Of a stretch of DNA of 64,000 nt, positions 62,771-64,000 are shown piece by piece. Below the pieces are notes generated by a model. It had not been told where the DNA came from. It did not search any database and saw only the letters and a program-made list of their open reading frames with translations. Location of the stretch: assembly GCF_905163445.1 (NCBI RefSeq), contig NC_053185.1, positions 17,440,001 through 17,504,000 of the forward strand. Reading direction: 5' to 3'. Each line of letters begins with the position of its first letter. Position 1 is the first letter of the stretch. Position numbers and translations under genes: made by a program. This DNA comes from Pararge aegeria (lineage: Eukaryota > Arthropoda > Insecta > Lepidoptera > Nymphalidae).

Positions 62771-63008
62771 TGCCGGTAAGATCGGTGAAAAAAACTGTCT
62801 CTAGTGTTGTAATTATGATACTGAAACCTTAGTGTAAGTTGTCACGTAAACTAACGTCCCCTTTACGTTAGCATCAATCAGACGAATGTCAGAATTCGAA
62901 AGCTCTTTAAAAATTTGGCAGAGCTACGTTACTCCGTATGAAGTTTGTTCACTTGATAAATTACACTAACAACTGGACTTTAACCAAAAGATCCTTGCTA
63001 AATGAAAT

Positions 63009-63256
63009 GTTATGAAATTTAAGCTTAATTTGCTATACTCCGCGAAAAGCAGGGGAATCTGAATTGTGTTATTTATAATTTATTCAATCCTTATACTCCA
63101 CACCAAACAAATCTTCGGCAATGTACCCTCTACGCACGTTTCGCTCCGAAACCGGAGCATCCTCAGGAGATGTTGACTTTACAATGAATAATTGTTAATC
63201 ATACGGATTCTCCTGCTTTAAGCGGAGTATAACAAATTAAGCAAAATTTTTATAAT
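63009..63256 (-). mobile_element. M1 fold-back element
   Basis: The left arm AAGCTTAATTTGCTATACTC and right arm GAGTATAACAAATTAAGCA-like sequence pair over about 60 bp. The centre reads ACGTTTCGCTCCGAAACCGG, AGCATCCTCAGGAGATGTTG, the reverse orientation of the copy at 1171. Confidence 0.78.
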
Positions 63257-63627
63257 ATATCATGGATTTTGGATGAATTTTTATAATAGATCTTTATTAA
63301 TTTATCAATAAAGATACTTTTAAACTCTGAGTTTGACTTTAAAAAAAAACAAGATCCTTAAAGTGATGGTAAAAGTTATTTAATATAAATAAATCACATC
63401 CAGACTGGCTTAGAAAGTTCACTGCACCGTCAATATTACTATCTATTTAAACTCAGTCTGTAGCATGGCGGAAGTTATCAGTTTCTTTTCCCTTTTTTAC
63501 CCCAACCTCGCCTTTCCGCTTCGCTCACTCCATCTCTTGAATATGTCTTTGAACTCTTTATTTTTATAATGTACAAGTGATCTATTAAGTCGGTGTTGCA
63601 ATTTTTTCGTTGTAATAAGACGAGTTG

Positions 63628-63945
63628 GACGACCTCCCTGGCGCAACGGTGACCGCTATGAATTTAAGCAGGGGGCCCCGGGTTCGATTCCCGTTCACTT
63701 TCTTCATTTTGGAAATTTAAAATTTCTATATTTTTATCTGGTCTGGTCTGGTGGGGGCTTTGGCCGTGGCTAGTTACCACCCTAACGACAAACACGTGCC
63801 GTTAAACAATTTAGTGTTCCGGTGTGATGTCGCGTGGAAACCGATTACCTATGACTAGCATACTCCCTAACAGGTTAGCCCGCTACCATCTTAGACGGCA
63901 TCATCACTCACCAGGTGAGATTTCAGTCAAGGGCTAACATGTAGT
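63628..63945 (+). mobile_element. S2 SINE, complete
   Basis: Head GACGACCTCCCTGGCGCAAC, B box GGGTTCGATTCCCG, body GGTCTGGTCTGGTGGGGGCT, CGTGCCGTTAAACAATTTAG, CTCCCTAACAGGTTAGCCCG, end AGTCAAGGGCTAACATGTAG. Well preserved. Confidence 0.87.
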
Positions 63946-64000
63946 GGAATAAAATAAAAAAGGAACATCGCTTCTATCCACTGCTGTTGAATTTTCAAAT

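Overview
The window looks like AT-rich nuclear DNA of a lepidopteran insect, probably a butterfly. The evidence is a spliced animal gene with GT-AG introns and very dense interspersed repeats of lepidopteran type: tRNA-derived SINEs with A and B boxes, CR1/Jockey-group and RTE LINE 3' ends, hAT-type MITEs with CAGTGGCGTGCA termini, and the repeat that opens with ACTAGCTGTTGCCCGCG. The species is not determined. No bacterial-type operon, CRISPR array, rRNA or functional tRNA was seen.

Host genes. A complete tetraspanin can be assembled on the + strand from five exons, all joined in phase 0: 3567-3626, 4189-4377, 5631-5810, 7020-7238 and 26942-27103. It encodes 269 aa with four membrane segments, a CCG motif and six cysteines in the large extracellular loop. 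Its last intron is about 19.7 kb and filled with transposons. A second tetraspanin begins at 39873-39932 on the same strand: a 20-codon first exon with the same length and phase, followed by a strong GTAAGT donor. Its other exons were not found and probably lie past the window. The two look like neighbours in a tandem, Tsp42E/CD63-like tetraspanin cluster.

Mobile DNA. The best-preserved element is a CR1/Jockey-group LINE on the - strand (about 57421-61090). It has an uninterrupted 951-aa endonuclease/reverse-transcriptase ORF2 and a partial, esterase-like ORF1, and lies antisense in the presumed first intron of the second tetraspanin. Truncated relatives form two main families, told apart by 3' UTR and by tail repeat (AATTTG-type and GACTTT-type). 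Other elements are a 5'-truncated Jockey-type copy with an exact 12-bp target-site duplication (32930-33633), several RTE 3' ends, four tRNA-like SINE families (S1-S4 here), six hAT-type MITEs with 8-bp duplications, fold-back families (H1, M1, M3) and a 1.3-kb element with long inverted ends (8978-10293). Many are nested, so relative ages can be read.

Other structure. A 17-unit, 56/57-bp minisatellite (36286-37247) has two alternating unit types, and each unit carries a tRNA-like A-box stretch resembling the S2 SINE head. A second, degenerate ~25-bp tandem array lies at 61989-62322. Six short, perfect or near-perfect hairpins (16-31-bp arms, 4-9-nt loops) are scattered through the window. 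In two of them one arm is native transposon sequence and the other an added inverted copy, which looks like template-switch mutation. Between these features most of the DNA is AT-rich and shows no gene I can support.
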